A stretch of 64,000 bases of DNA, taken from assembly GCF_023740735.1 (NCBI RefSeq), contig NZ_JAMRXH010000008.1, forward strand, positions 248,001 through 312,000, in the 5' to 3' direction. A program made the position numbers and the translations under genes. Origin of the DNA: Nocardia sp. CDC159. Lineage in GTDB: Bacteria; Actinomycetota; Actinomycetes; Mycobacteriales; Mycobacteriaceae. How positions within the stretch are numbered: the first letter of the stretch is position 1; each line of letters begins with the position of its first letter. Shown piece after piece: positions 35,298 to 44,181 of this stretch. The notes beneath the pieces were generated by a model, which searched no databases, had not been told where the DNA came from, and saw nothing but the letters and a program-made list of their open reading frames with translations.

Positions 35298-37093
35298 CGC
35301 ATCTCCCTCACGGACGCCTCGTTCATCTCCCACAGCCGCTGGTAGAGACCGCCCGCGCGGACCAGGGTGGCGTGGTCGCCGCGCTCGGTCACCACCCCGT
35401 CGTCGAGTACCAGGATCTGATCGACGCCGGTGATCGTGTGCAGCCGATGCGCGATCACCAGCACCGTCCGGTCGGCCACCAGCGTCGCGAGCGCGTCCTG
35501 CACGGCGGCCTCGGATTCCGGATCGGCGAAGGCGGTCGCCTCGTCGAGCACCAGCACCGGGGTGTCGGCCAGCAGGGTGCGGGCGATCGAAAGCCGCTGC
35601 GCCTCACCGCCGGAGAGCACCGCGTCGGCCCCGATCTCGGAGTCGTAGCCGCGGGGCAGCGCCAGGACGCGGTCGTGGATCTGCGCGGCGCGCGCGGCCC
35701 GTTCCACGGCCGCGTCGTCGGCGTCCGGGCGGGCCAGGCAGATGTTCTCGCGAATGCTGCCGCGGATCATCCGCACGTCCTGCAGAACGAATCCGACCGT
35801 GCGATAGAGCTCCTCGGTGGACAGCTCGCGCAGATCCCGCCCGCCCAGGGTGATCCGCCCGGAGCTCACGTCGTAGAAGCGCGGCAGCAGTCGGGCCAGC
35901 GTCGACTTACCCGATCCGCTCGGCCCGACCAGCGCGGTGATGGTGCCGGGCGCGAGTTCGATATCGATATCGCGCAGCACCATGCGGTCCTCGCGATAGC
36001 CGAAGCCGACCCGTTCGAAACGCACCGCCACCCCGGCCCGGGGAATCGGAGCGGACGCGATTTCGCTTGTCGGCGCGATCAATTCGGGCGTCTGCTGTAG
36101 GTCGTGCAGTCGCAGTGCGGCGGCGGCGCCCTCGCGCAGGGCCTGTCCACCGTAACCGATGCCCAGCAACGCGCTGCCCAGTCCGATGCCGAGCAGCAGG
36201 AACGGCAGGATGTCCAGGGGCTCGCTCCAGCCGAGTTCGACGAAGCCGAGCCCGGCCACCACGACCACCAGCATCAGGAACACCGGGGTCAGCAGGATCT
36301 CGGCGGCCGACTGCAACCGCGTCATCGGCGTCTTCCAGGCCAGCAGATTCGCCGCCGTCCGGTCCACCGCCTCCTGGAAGACGTTGTGCGCCTTGCGGGC
36401 CTGGCCGAACGCGCGCACCACCTGAATGCCGTCGACGAATTCGATCGTGGACTGCTCGATCTCGCGTTCGGAGCCCTCGAACAGCTTCAGCCGCTCGGCA
36501 TGGGCCGGGCTCATCATGGCGGCCAGCGCCCGGGTGTAGAGGAGCAGGGGCACCAGCAGCACCAGGGTGAGCCGCCAGTCGACGGTGAACAGATAGATCA
36601 GCGCGACCGCCTGGACGGTCACCGCGCCGACGAATTCCAGCCGGGCGTGGGCCACCAGATAGTGCAGCGCCTCGATATCGTCCTGCAGTAATTTCTTCAC
36701 CTCACCGGAGCTGCGCTCGGTGAACCAGCCCAGCGGCACCCGGGTCAGCTTGGCCGCCAGGAGCTGGCGCAGGGTCAGCTGGAAGCGCGCGTCCACCAGG
36801 TGGGTCCACACCAGCGCACCGGCCTGCAACAGGCCGCGCAGCACCAGCACCGCGATCGCGGCGAGCACCAGCCGCCACACCCGGCCGGAGTCGATCGGGG
36901 TGGCCAGCAGTTCCCGGCACGCCTCGATGATCAGGATGAACGGGACGACGCCGCAGACCGAGGCGAGCACGATCACCAGGCTCGCCAGCGACAGGGTCCC
37001 GTTGACCGGGGCCAGGATCTGTTTGCGCGCCGCGGCGTCGGCCTTGCGCTGCCGTTTCACCGCCGCCCGGTCCGGCTCCAGCACCTGAGTCAC
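35294..37093 (-). CDS. ABC transporter, fused membrane and ATPase domains (IrtA-like, no SIP domain)
   Basis: 599 residues: membrane domain with six helices, then GPSGSGKS (about 391), LSGGEAQR (about 493) and VLVLDEATAFAD. GTG 37093 overlaps the stop of the C-A-PCP-E NRPS gene by four bases. It lacks the N-terminal siderophore-interacting (ferric reductase) domain of mycobacterial IrtA, so reduction of iron would need another protein. Partner of the half transporter at 33567-35297. Confidence 0.9.
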   Translation of the reverse strand: MTQVLEPDRAAVKRQRKADAAARKQILAPVNGTLSLASLVIVLASVCGVVPFILIIEACRELLATPIDSGRVWRLVLAAIAVLVLRGLLQAGALVWTHLVDARFQLTLRQLLAAKLTRVPLGWFTERSSGEVKKLLQDDIEALHYLVAHARLEFVGAVTVQAVALIYLFTVDWRLTLVLLVPLLLYTRALAAMMSPAHAERLKLFEGSEREIEQSTIEFVDGIQVVRAFGQARKAHNVFQEAVDRTAANLLAWKTPMTRLQSAAEILLTPVFLMLVVVVAGLGFVELGWSEPLDILPFLLLGIGLGSALLGIGYGGQALREGAAAALRLHDLQQTPELIAPTSEIASAPIPRAGVAVRFERVGFGYREDRMVLRDIDIELAPGTITALVGPSGSGKSTLARLLPRFYDVSSGRITLGGRDLRELSTEELYRTVGFVLQDVRMIRGSIRENICLARPDADDAAVERAARAAQIHDRVLALPRGYDSEIGADAVLSGGEAQRLSIARTLLADTPVLVLDEATAFADPESEAAVQDALATLVADRTVLVIAHRLHTITGVDQILVLDDGVVTERGDHATLVRAGGLYQRLWEMNEASVREMR

Positions 37094-40000
37094 GAGTTCT
37101 TCCCTCCCAATTCCGCTCGCCCCTCGGCGAATCCGGACAGTGCGGTCAACCACCGATCGGTGCGGGTGCGCACCTCGGCCTCGTCGAGGACCGCCGAGTT
37201 GACATCGAACTGGGCGACCAGCCGCGGCCGCGAATCCCGCGGCACCACGGCGGTATTGACATCGATCGTGAAGCGCAGCGGCAGCTCTGGATGCGCCGCC
37301 ACCCCGAATTCGGAGGTGAACTCCGACAGGGGCACCGGCGACCACGGGCCCGCCTCGAGGCGCAGCAGATCGAATCGGCCCAGGTGGTTCAGGCGAATCT
37401 GGCCGCGCGCGTGCAGTGTTCGGTCCGTGACCGGCGGGCGGCCCGCGCTGGGGGCCCAGTCCGCGATCGCGGCCGTGGGCACCAGCACCGTCTCCTCCAC
37501 GGTGAACCAGCCCACCCGACGGGTGTCCGCGTCGCGCTCGGCCCGCCCGTGCGACTCGCGGGTCACCGGGATGCGGCCGTCCGCGTCGGCGGTGTCGGCC
37601 ACGACGTGCGCGCAGGCCAGCAGCAGCGCGTCCTCCAGCCGCACACCGGATTCCGCGCAGGCGGCGAGCAGCCGCTCGGTGTGGTCGGCTCCGAGTTCGA
37701 CGCGGCGCGCAATCGCCTTGCCCGCCCGATCGGCGGCCGGGTCGGTGAGCCGCCCGCGAATCGGGCGGCCCAGCGTCGGCGGGCGACCGGAATCAGTGGC
37801 GGGTGGTGGTGTGCCGACCGGTGTTTCGTTGAGCGGGGGCTGCCCCTGCTCCAGGCGGCGCAGATCGTCCAGCAGGATCAGCCAGGAGACGACGTCGACA
37901 GCCAGATGGTGAATCGACAACAGCAGGCGCGGATTCGGGCCGTCCAGCACGGTCGCGGCGATCATTCGGCCGGATTCGGGGTCCAGGCGTTCGACCGTAT
38001 CGGCCAGCCAGGCCGCGGCATCGCGGGAGTCGTCGGCGGTGACGAGCAGTTCGCTCGCACTCGACCGCTCGCCCACGATCAGCACCGGCGTCCCGGCGTC
38101 GTCGATTCCCAACCGCGATCGCAGCGTCGGATGGGCGGTGGCGAGCGCCTCCAACCGGTCCACGATCTCGCTCGCGGATACCTCCGGCGGCAGCGAAATC
38201 GCCTGGGACTGGGCGAGATACCGGTAATCACCGTCGGCGACGATCTCCCGCGCCAGATCGGTCAGCGCGAGCACCGTGCCCGCGGGCACGAGCTCGGCCG
38301 CGGGCTCGTCGGCAGCCGCATCCGACTCGGCCAGCAGACGAGCCAGATCCCGCAGATCCGCGGCGGCGAGCACGTCACCGGCCGCCACCCGATACCCCGC
38401 GCCGCGCAGCCGCGACACCAGATCGATGACGCCGATGCTGTCGATGCCCAGATCGGTCAGGCTGTCGAGAATTCCGACCCGGCCGCCGCCGACGGCCTCG
38501 ACCACCGCGAGCAGGGCCCGCTCGGTATCGGTCTCCGGCTCCGCCGCGGTGGTCTCGACCGGACGGGCCAGCAGTGCGGCGGCGGCGTGCACATCGAGTT
38601 TGTCGTTGCGGTTCAACGGAATCTCGTCGACCTGCGCGATGCGCGTCGGCACCAGGAACCGCGGCAACCGCCGGGCCAGCTCCGAGCGGATCCACGCCGG
38701 CGGGCGATCGGCGACGACCAGCGCGCCCAACCGGGTGCGGCCGTTCTCGGTGAACGCCAGCGCCGCGGCGTGCCGCACGCCGTCGAGTCCGCGCAGCACG
38801 ACGGTCACCTCGTCGGGCTCCACCCGATAGCCGTTGATCTTGACCTGATCGTCGATGCGACCCTCGTAGGCCACGGTGCCGTCCGCGTTGCGCCGCACCA
38901 GATCCCCGGTGCGATAGCGCCGTCCGCCCGGCCCCGCCACGAAGGCTGCGGCCGTGGTCCCGGGCCTGCCCAGATAGCCGAGCGCCAGCTGCGGTCCGGA
39001 CAGATACAGCTCACCCTGACCGCCCGCCGGAACCGGTCGCAGCCGGTGATCGAGCACCTCGGCGCGCATCTTGTCGAACGGTCGACCGATGGTCGGGGCG
39101 GGGTGGTCGTGGACATCGGCCATCAGCGCCTCGACGGTCGTCTCCGTCGGACCGTAGAAGTTGACGACGCGGGTGGTCGGCAGGCCCTGCAGCCGCCGCC
39201 AGGTGTCCGGGACGATCGCCTCGCCGCCCAGCGCCAATACCGCCAGCGGGCACCGCTCGACGCCGTCCTGCCGCTGGAATAGACCCGCGGCGATCAGCCG
39301 ATTCAGCATCGACGGCGAGGTGTCGAAGATATCGATGCCGTATTCGGCGATCGCGGCCACGATCCGCTCGGCATCGGTGCGCACCTCGTCGCCCAGCAGC
39401 ACCACCGTGTGCCCGCTCAGCAGCGCCGCCGTCGGCTGCCAGGCGGCATCGAAGCCGGTCGACCACCCGTGCCCGATCCGCAGCTGCCGCCCGAGCGCCG
39501 CCGAGGTGGGCGCGAAGAACCGCCGCTCGTGATTGGCCCAGTGGTTGAGCAGCGCACCGTGCGATACGGCAACGCCTTTGGGGCGACCGGTGGTGCCGGA
39601 GGTGAAGACGACATAGAACGGTGCCTGCGGATTCGGCTGTGCCGCGACATCGGCGGGTTCGGATTCGAGCGGCTGCGCGAACCGCAACCGCCCGTCATCG
39701 GCCGGAATCGCATGCACGCAGTCGACACCCTGGGCACGGACCTCGCCGAGGACATCGGCCTGCCCCGCGTCGGCCAGGACGATGCGCGCCCCGGCGGTGG
39801 TGAGCATGTAGGCCACCCGATCGGCGGGCGTCGCCGGGTCCACGTGCACACACAGCGCCCCGGCATGACCGATCGCGAAGGGCGCGTGCAGGACTCGCCG
39901 GTCACGCGGCAGCAGGACCGCCACGGCGTCACCGGGCCGCACACCGGCCGTCCGCAGTTCCGCGGCCAACGTCCGCACGGCCAGGCCGAATTCCTCGAAA

Positions 40001-41424
40001 CTCTGCCGCCCGATCGCGTCGACGACCGCCGTCCGGTCGGCGGTCCGGGCCGCCGCCTCCAGCAGCACCTGCGGCACCGACCGGGCCGTAATCGCTTCCC
40101 GCCCTTGCGGATCCGCCAGTATCGCGGGCTCGTCGTCGAGCAGGATGTCCACCTCGCAGCAGCGCCGCGCCGCGACGATGCGCTGGGCGACCGCGAGCAC
40201 CCGGCGCGCCATGCGGTCCGGATCGAAGATCGCCACCAGGTCCGGCCGGGTCTCGACGCGGCAGATGAGTTCGCCCTGCTCGACCACCGGCACCACCGCG
40301 AGCGGATAGTGGCTCGGCGAATCGACCCGACGCGGCCGCAGGCTGGCCCCGCCGCCCATCGGCATCTCGGCGGTCACGCTTCCGATCGGGGAGTTCTCGA
40401 AAACCAGCAGCGTGTCGAACAATTGGCCCGCACCCGCGACCCGGGTGATCTCGGCGATGCCGAGATATTCGTGGGCGCGCAGCTGCGCCACCTCGCGCTG
40501 CAGTCGCGCACCCGCGCTGGCCGGATCGCGCTCGTCCACCACCACGCGCACCGGGATCGTGGTGACCAGCGCCCCCACCAGGCGTTCGGCCTCGGGCAGC
40601 GACGCGTCCCGGCCGGAGGTGGTCTGTCCGAAGACCACATCGTCGCGGCCGGTGAGGCCGGCAAGAATACGGGCCCAGGCCATTTGGAGCACGGTGTTCA
40701 GGGTCAGCCCGCGACCGCGCGCCCAGGACTGCAGCGCGGCCGTCGCCCGCGGGTCCAGCCGCGCCTCGCCCACGACGGGCAGATCGATGTCGGCCGGGGC
40801 GGGCGGCCCGATCATCGGCATCGGGGCGAGCCCGGCCAGGGCGGCCGCCCAGGCCCGTCTCGACTCCTCGGTGTTCCGGCTCGCCAGCCACGCCGCGTGC
40901 ACGCGCAGCGGCGGCGCGGGCGCCAGCGTGTCGCCGTCCCCGCGGTGCAGGGCGATCAGATCGGCGAACAGCAGCGGGATCGACCAGCCGTCGACGACGA
41001 TATGGTGTGCGGTGCAGATCAATTCGTAAGCGGTCTCGCCCACCCGCGCGGAGACCACCCGAAACAGCGGGCCGCGCTCGAGGTCCAACCGCCGCCGCGC
41101 CTCGTCCCAGTACAGTTGCCGCGCGGCTTCGTCCGGATCGGCGGCGGCGCGCAGATCCACCTCGCGCCAGCCGATCTCCCCTGCCGAGGTGATGACGAGC
41201 ACCGGATGCGGCACGTCCTCGGCCAGCACCGCACCGCCGAGATGCGGGTACCGCTCCAGCAATCGACCGAACGCCCGCCGCAGCGCGGCCAGGTCGGTCA
41301 GATTCTCGATGCGCGCGGCGAAGGTCACCAGGTACGGGTCGACACCGCTGGATATCGAGCTCACCGAGTACAGCCCCCGCTGCAGCGGGGACAGCGCGAC
41401 GACGTCGAGGATTTCGACGCTCAC
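37090..41424 (-). CDS. NRPS, C-A-PCP-E with a degenerate epimerase-type domain
   Basis: 1444 residues. The condensation domain has an intact HHIVVDG (about 140). The adenylation domain has FTSGTTGRPKG (about 610) and a complete core. The carrier is DLGIDSI (Ser about 993). The final domain has E-type landmarks (ESHGR, RVGWFT, LNHLGRF) but reads HHLAVDV-VSWLI where epimerases have HHxxxDG-xSWRI, and it looks shorter than usual between the motifs. GTG 41424 overlaps the previous gene's stop. It is co-transcribed with C-PCP, a binding protein and the ABC pair. Not needed by a simple nocobactin pathway. Confidence 0.87.
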   Translation of the reverse strand: MSVEILDVVALSPLQRGLYSVSSISSGVDPYLVTFAARIENLTDLAALRRAFGRLLERYPHLGGAVLAEDVPHPVLVITSAGEIGWREVDLRAAADPDEAARQLYWDEARRRLDLERGPLFRVVSARVGETAYELICTAHHIVVDGWSIPLLFADLIALHRGDGDTLAPAPPLRVHAAWLASRNTEESRRAWAAALAGLAPMPMIGPPAPADIDLPVVGEARLDPRATAALQSWARGRGLTLNTVLQMAWARILAGLTGRDDVVFGQTTSGRDASLPEAERLVGALVTTIPVRVVVDERDPASAGARLQREVAQLRAHEYLGIAEITRVAGAGQLFDTLLVFENSPIGSVTAEMPMGGGASLRPRRVDSPSHYPLAVVPVVEQGELICRVETRPDLVAIFDPDRMARRVLAVAQRIVAARRCCEVDILLDDEPAILADPQGREAITARSVPQVLLEAAARTADRTAVVDAIGRQSFEEFGLAVRTLAAELRTAGVRPGDAVAVLLPRDRRVLHAPFAIGHAGALCVHVDPATPADRVAYMLTTAGARIVLADAGQADVLGEVRAQGVDCVHAIPADDGRLRFAQPLESEPADVAAQPNPQAPFYVVFTSGTTGRPKGVAVSHGALLNHWANHERRFFAPTSAALGRQLRIGHGWSTGFDAAWQPTAALLSGHTVVLLGDEVRTDAERIVAAIAEYGIDIFDTSPSMLNRLIAAGLFQRQDGVERCPLAVLALGGEAIVPDTWRRLQGLPTTRVVNFYGPTETTVEALMADVHDHPAPTIGRPFDKMRAEVLDHRLRPVPAGGQGELYLSGPQLALGYLGRPGTTAAAFVAGPGGRRYRTGDLVRRNADGTVAYEGRIDDQVKINGYRVEPDEVTVVLRGLDGVRHAAALAFTENGRTRLGALVVADRPPAWIRSELARRLPRFLVPTRIAQVDEIPLNRNDKLDVHAAAALLARPVETTAAEPETDTERALLAVVEAVGGGRVGILDSLTDLGIDSIGVIDLVSRLRGAGYRVAAGDVLAAADLRDLARLLAESDAAADEPAAELVPAGTVLALTDLAREIVADGDYRYLAQSQAISLPPEVSASEIVDRLEALATAHPTLRSRLGIDDAGTPVLIVGERSSASELLVTADDSRDAAAWLADTVERLDPESGRMIAATVLDGPNPRLLLSIHHLAVDVVSWLILLDDLRRLEQGQPPLNETPVGTPPPATDSGRPPTLGRPIRGRLTDPAADRAGKAIARRVELGADHTERLLAACAESGVRLEDALLLACAHVVADTADADGRIPVTRESHGRAERDADTRRVGWFTVEETVLVPTAAIADWAPSAGRPPVTDRTLHARGQIRLNHLGRFDLLRLEAGPWSPVPLSEFTSEFGVAAHPELPLRFTIDVNTAVVPRDSRPRLVAQFDVNSAVLDEAEVRTRTDRWLTALSGFAEGRAELGGKNS

Positions 41425-43088
41425 CGGTCGGCGAACTTTCGGCCGAGTGCCGCCAGCGCGGCCGGGTCCAGGCCCGACGCGCTCATCGGGGCCACCTCGG
41501 GGGCCGCCGGCTGCGCCGCGGCCGGTTCCGCCGCCGAAAGCTGTTCGGCGAGTTCGTGAATCGCCGGATACTCGAACACCTTCTGCACATCCAGCGCGTA
41601 GCCCTGCTCGGCGAGCAGCGTCACCAGCTTCAGCGCGCCGATGCTGTCCCCGCCGAGGGAGAAGAAGGTGTCCGCCCGTCCGACCGGATCGTCCTCGTCG
41701 AGTTCGAGGATCTGCCGAATGGCCGCCGCCAGCGCCCGCTCGGCATCGGTGCGCGGTGGGCCGCCGAGGCCGGTCGCGCCGAACTGCTCCGGATCCTCCC
41801 GCTCGAACAGGTGCGGCGCCACGGCGTCGGCCTGCTGGGCCAGCGAGAGATCGGGGGCGGCGGCCCAGTTCGCGCAGAGCCGTTGCAGCAGGCTTGCGAA
41901 TTCCTCGCCCTCGGGACGTCCGGCGAGGGCATCGGAGAAGTCGACGCGCACGGTGGCGGCGTCCTCCCCGCTGATGTCCACCACGATGTCGACGCCGTGC
42001 GGCCGGGCCACCCGGCGCGCGAGTTCGCGCACGGTCCGCCCGGCCACCGACAGCACCGGGCGCACGGTGACCAGCGCCTGGAACGGCGCACCGGTGGCGA
42101 CGGCGGCGGCACCGCGCAGTTCGTGGGTGAGCCGTTCGATCCGAGCGCCCGCATGCGACCGCGCCTCGGCGACCAGTCGCGTGGTGTCGGCGATCAGCTC
42201 GCGCGGCGTGCGCTCATCCGCCGGACGGGTGCGCAGCACAAGGTAATTGGCGAAGTTGCCCAGGGCGGCCTCCGCACCGGGGGCGCGGCCCGCAGCGGTG
42301 ATGCCGATCGCGACCTCCTCCCCCAGCCCGGCCTCCGACAGCGCCCGGGCCAGCACCGCGACGACGACCGGTTCCGCCTCGGCGGCGAGCGCGCCAAGCA
42401 CATCCGAGGGAATCTGGAAGCTGCGAGGAGCGCTCGGCGCGGATTCGGCCAGCGCGTCGGCGGCGGCCACCGTCGCCCGCTCGGGCAGCTCGGTCAGCTG
42501 CCGCAGCCAGTAGGCCAGGTCCGGGTCCGCGGATGCGTCGGCCGCCAGCGCCTTCAGCTGCGCGGCGGCGAAGGTGCGGTACTGCTGCGCCGCGGGAACC
42601 GTTTCCCCGCCGTAGGTCGCGAACAGCTCGGCGAGCAGCAGCTCGAGGCTGCGATCGTCGGCGGCGACCGGATGCACGGCGAGCGTGAGCACATCGCGAT
42701 CGGGCAGGCGGTACAACCGCATTCGCAGCGGCAGCTCGCGCACCAGGTCGAAGCGGTGTCCGGCATCGGCGCGCAGGTCGCCGTCCAGGTCGGCCGTCTC
42801 GACCGATTCGAGTACCGAGTCGGGGGCATCCACCGTGCGCTGGTAGGGAATTCGGCGATCGTCGGGATATACCGTCCGCAGGATCTCGTGCCGGGCCAGC
42901 ACCGCCCCCGCCGCGCGGTCCAGCCGCTCGGCATCGAGGCCGCCGACGATCTCCAGCGCCACGAACAGGTTCACGGCCGGGGTGCGGCGCATCCGTTCCG
43001 GCAGCAGGGCGGCCTGCTGGGACAGCGACAGTGGGATGCCGCGGCCACCGCGCGATGCGGAGGCGGTGTCAGCGAGCGAATCGGACAT
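41421..43088 (-). CDS. NRPS-like protein C-PCP with no adenylation domain and altered C active site
   Basis: 555 residues: a condensation-like domain (about 15-400) followed directly by a carrier protein with SLGGDSIGAL (Ser about 480). There is no adenylation domain. The catalytic HHxxxDG is replaced by HPVAADD (about 139), so the second, catalytic His is Pro and the Gly is Asp; normal amide formation is doubtful. ATG 43088 (MSDSLADTA). Carrier loading must come from another adenylation protein, possibly 45247-48354 or the A-like protein at 44168-45250. It lies directly after the binding-protein gene. Confidence 0.85.
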   Translation of the reverse strand: MSDSLADTASASRGGRGIPLSLSQQAALLPERMRRTPAVNLFVALEIVGGLDAERLDRAAGAVLARHEILRTVYPDDRRIPYQRTVDAPDSVLESVETADLDGDLRADAGHRFDLVRELPLRMRLYRLPDRDVLTLAVHPVAADDRSLELLLAELFATYGGETVPAAQQYRTFAAAQLKALAADASADPDLAYWLRQLTELPERATVAAADALAESAPSAPRSFQIPSDVLGALAAEAEPVVVAVLARALSEAGLGEEVAIGITAAGRAPGAEAALGNFANYLVLRTRPADERTPRELIADTTRLVAEARSHAGARIERLTHELRGAAAVATGAPFQALVTVRPVLSVAGRTVRELARRVARPHGVDIVVDISGEDAATVRVDFSDALAGRPEGEEFASLLQRLCANWAAAPDLSLAQQADAVAPHLFEREDPEQFGATGLGGPPRTDAERALAAAIRQILELDEDDPVGRADTFFSLGGDSIGALKLVTLLAEQGYALDVQKVFEYPAIHELAEQLSAAEPAAAQPAAPEVAPMSASGLDPAALAALGRKFADR

Positions 43089-43099
43089 GGCGGTACCTC

Positions 43100-44107
43100 T
43101 CACTTTCCGACGTTCGCCAGCGTCGGCTCGAGCTTGTCGAGCACGTACGGCAGCGACAGCGCGGTCGGCAGATTGATGGCGTTGATCGTGATCATGTCGA
43201 CGAAGGCGATGCCGCCCTGGCGCACCGACGGCAGCTCCGCATATCCGGGCAGCTGCTTGAACTTCGCATCCAGGCCGGGCGCGGCGGCGCATACCAGCAG
43301 GTCGGCGGTCAGGTCGGTCAGGCGCTCCGGCGACAGCGCCAACCGGCCGCCGCTGGGGGCCTGGCGCACCAGCTGTTCCGGCATCGTCATTCCCATCCGG
43401 GTGAACAGCCGCGCCGAACCGTCCTTCGGATCGGCCAGCACCATCAGCTGACTCGGCGTGGTCAACATGCAGGTGAGGAAGGTCTTGCCGCGCAGTCCCG
43501 GATGCCGCGCGGCCGCGGCGTCGATCTTGCCGTGCACATCGGCGACGACCTTGTCGGCCTCGGCCCGCTTGCGCAAAGCCTTGCCGAGGGTGGCCATCTG
43601 GTCCTCCCACGGATCGACCTGCGCGCTGGTCAGCGGCCCGATGGTCGGCGCGAGCTTGGACAGCTTGTCGTACATGGCCTTGTCCATCATGAAACCGGGG
43701 GCCACGATGAGATCCGGGTTGAGCGCGGCGATCTGCTCGACCAGATCACCGCCCGCGGTCAGGGCCTTCGACTGCTGCTTCAGCGTGTCGGGCAGCCAGG
43801 GCACCGTCACATTGGCCGCGCCGCCGGGCACCAGATAGCCGACGGGCGTAATGCCCAGTGCCACCGCGGCATCCAGCCACTGCGTGCCGATGGTGACCAC
43901 CCGCTGGGGCGTTCCCTCGATGACGGCCTCGCCCATGGTGTGGGTGATGGTGACCGCGTCGGAGGAGCCGGATTCGGAGCCCCCCGAACCGCAACCCGTC
44001 GCGGTCAGTGTGAGCCCCAGTGCCACCGCGACCACACCCAGCCGCAGCAGCGCGGTCCGCACCCGGTCTCCGAGGGGCCGCCTCGCGACCGTTCGATCCG
44101 GTTTCAT
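43100..44107 (-). CDS. Iron-siderophore ABC transporter substrate-binding lipoprotein
   Basis: 335 residues. Signal peptide with a TATGC lipobox (Cys 39) followed by a Ser/Gly linker. The Peripla_BP_2 (FecB/FhuD class) fold shows GTPQRVVTIG, then ALGITPVGY, and ALNPDLIVAPG. It should capture the ferric siderophore at the cell surface. ATG 44107 follows AAGGAG. It is the first gene of an operon with two NRPS genes and the IrtAB-like pair, with an iron box at 44163-44181. A broken paralogue lies at 15830-16160. Confidence 0.92.
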   Translation of the reverse strand: MKPDRTVARRPLGDRVRTALLRLGVVAVALGLTLTATGCGSGGSESGSSDAVTITHTMGEAVIEGTPQRVVTIGTQWLDAAVALGITPVGYLVPGGAANVTVPWLPDTLKQQSKALTAGGDLVEQIAALNPDLIVAPGFMMDKAMYDKLSKLAPTIGPLTSAQVDPWEDQMATLGKALRKRAEADKVVADVHGKIDAAAARHPGLRGKTFLTCMLTTPSQLMVLADPKDGSARLFTRMGMTMPEQLVRQAPSGGRLALSPERLTDLTADLLVCAAAPGLDAKFKQLPGYAELPSVRQGGIAFVDMITINAINLPTALSLPYVLDKLEPTLANVGK

Positions 44108-44162
44108 TCCGTCAGCTCCTTGCCCATCGCGGTCCGTCCGAATGCCCGGACCCTCGAGGATC

Positions 44163-44181
44163 GTAGCTTAGGCTAAGCTAA
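44163..44181 (-). promoter_or_regulatory. IdeR/DtxR iron box upstream of the binding-protein operon
   Basis: GTAGCTTAGGCTAAGCTAA agrees with the IdeR consensus at 16 of 19 positions, with a perfect core TTAGGCTAA. It lies 56 bases before the start at 44107 and overlaps the last codons of the A-like gene at 44168-45250, so the next transcription unit starts inside the previous one. Confidence 0.8.
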
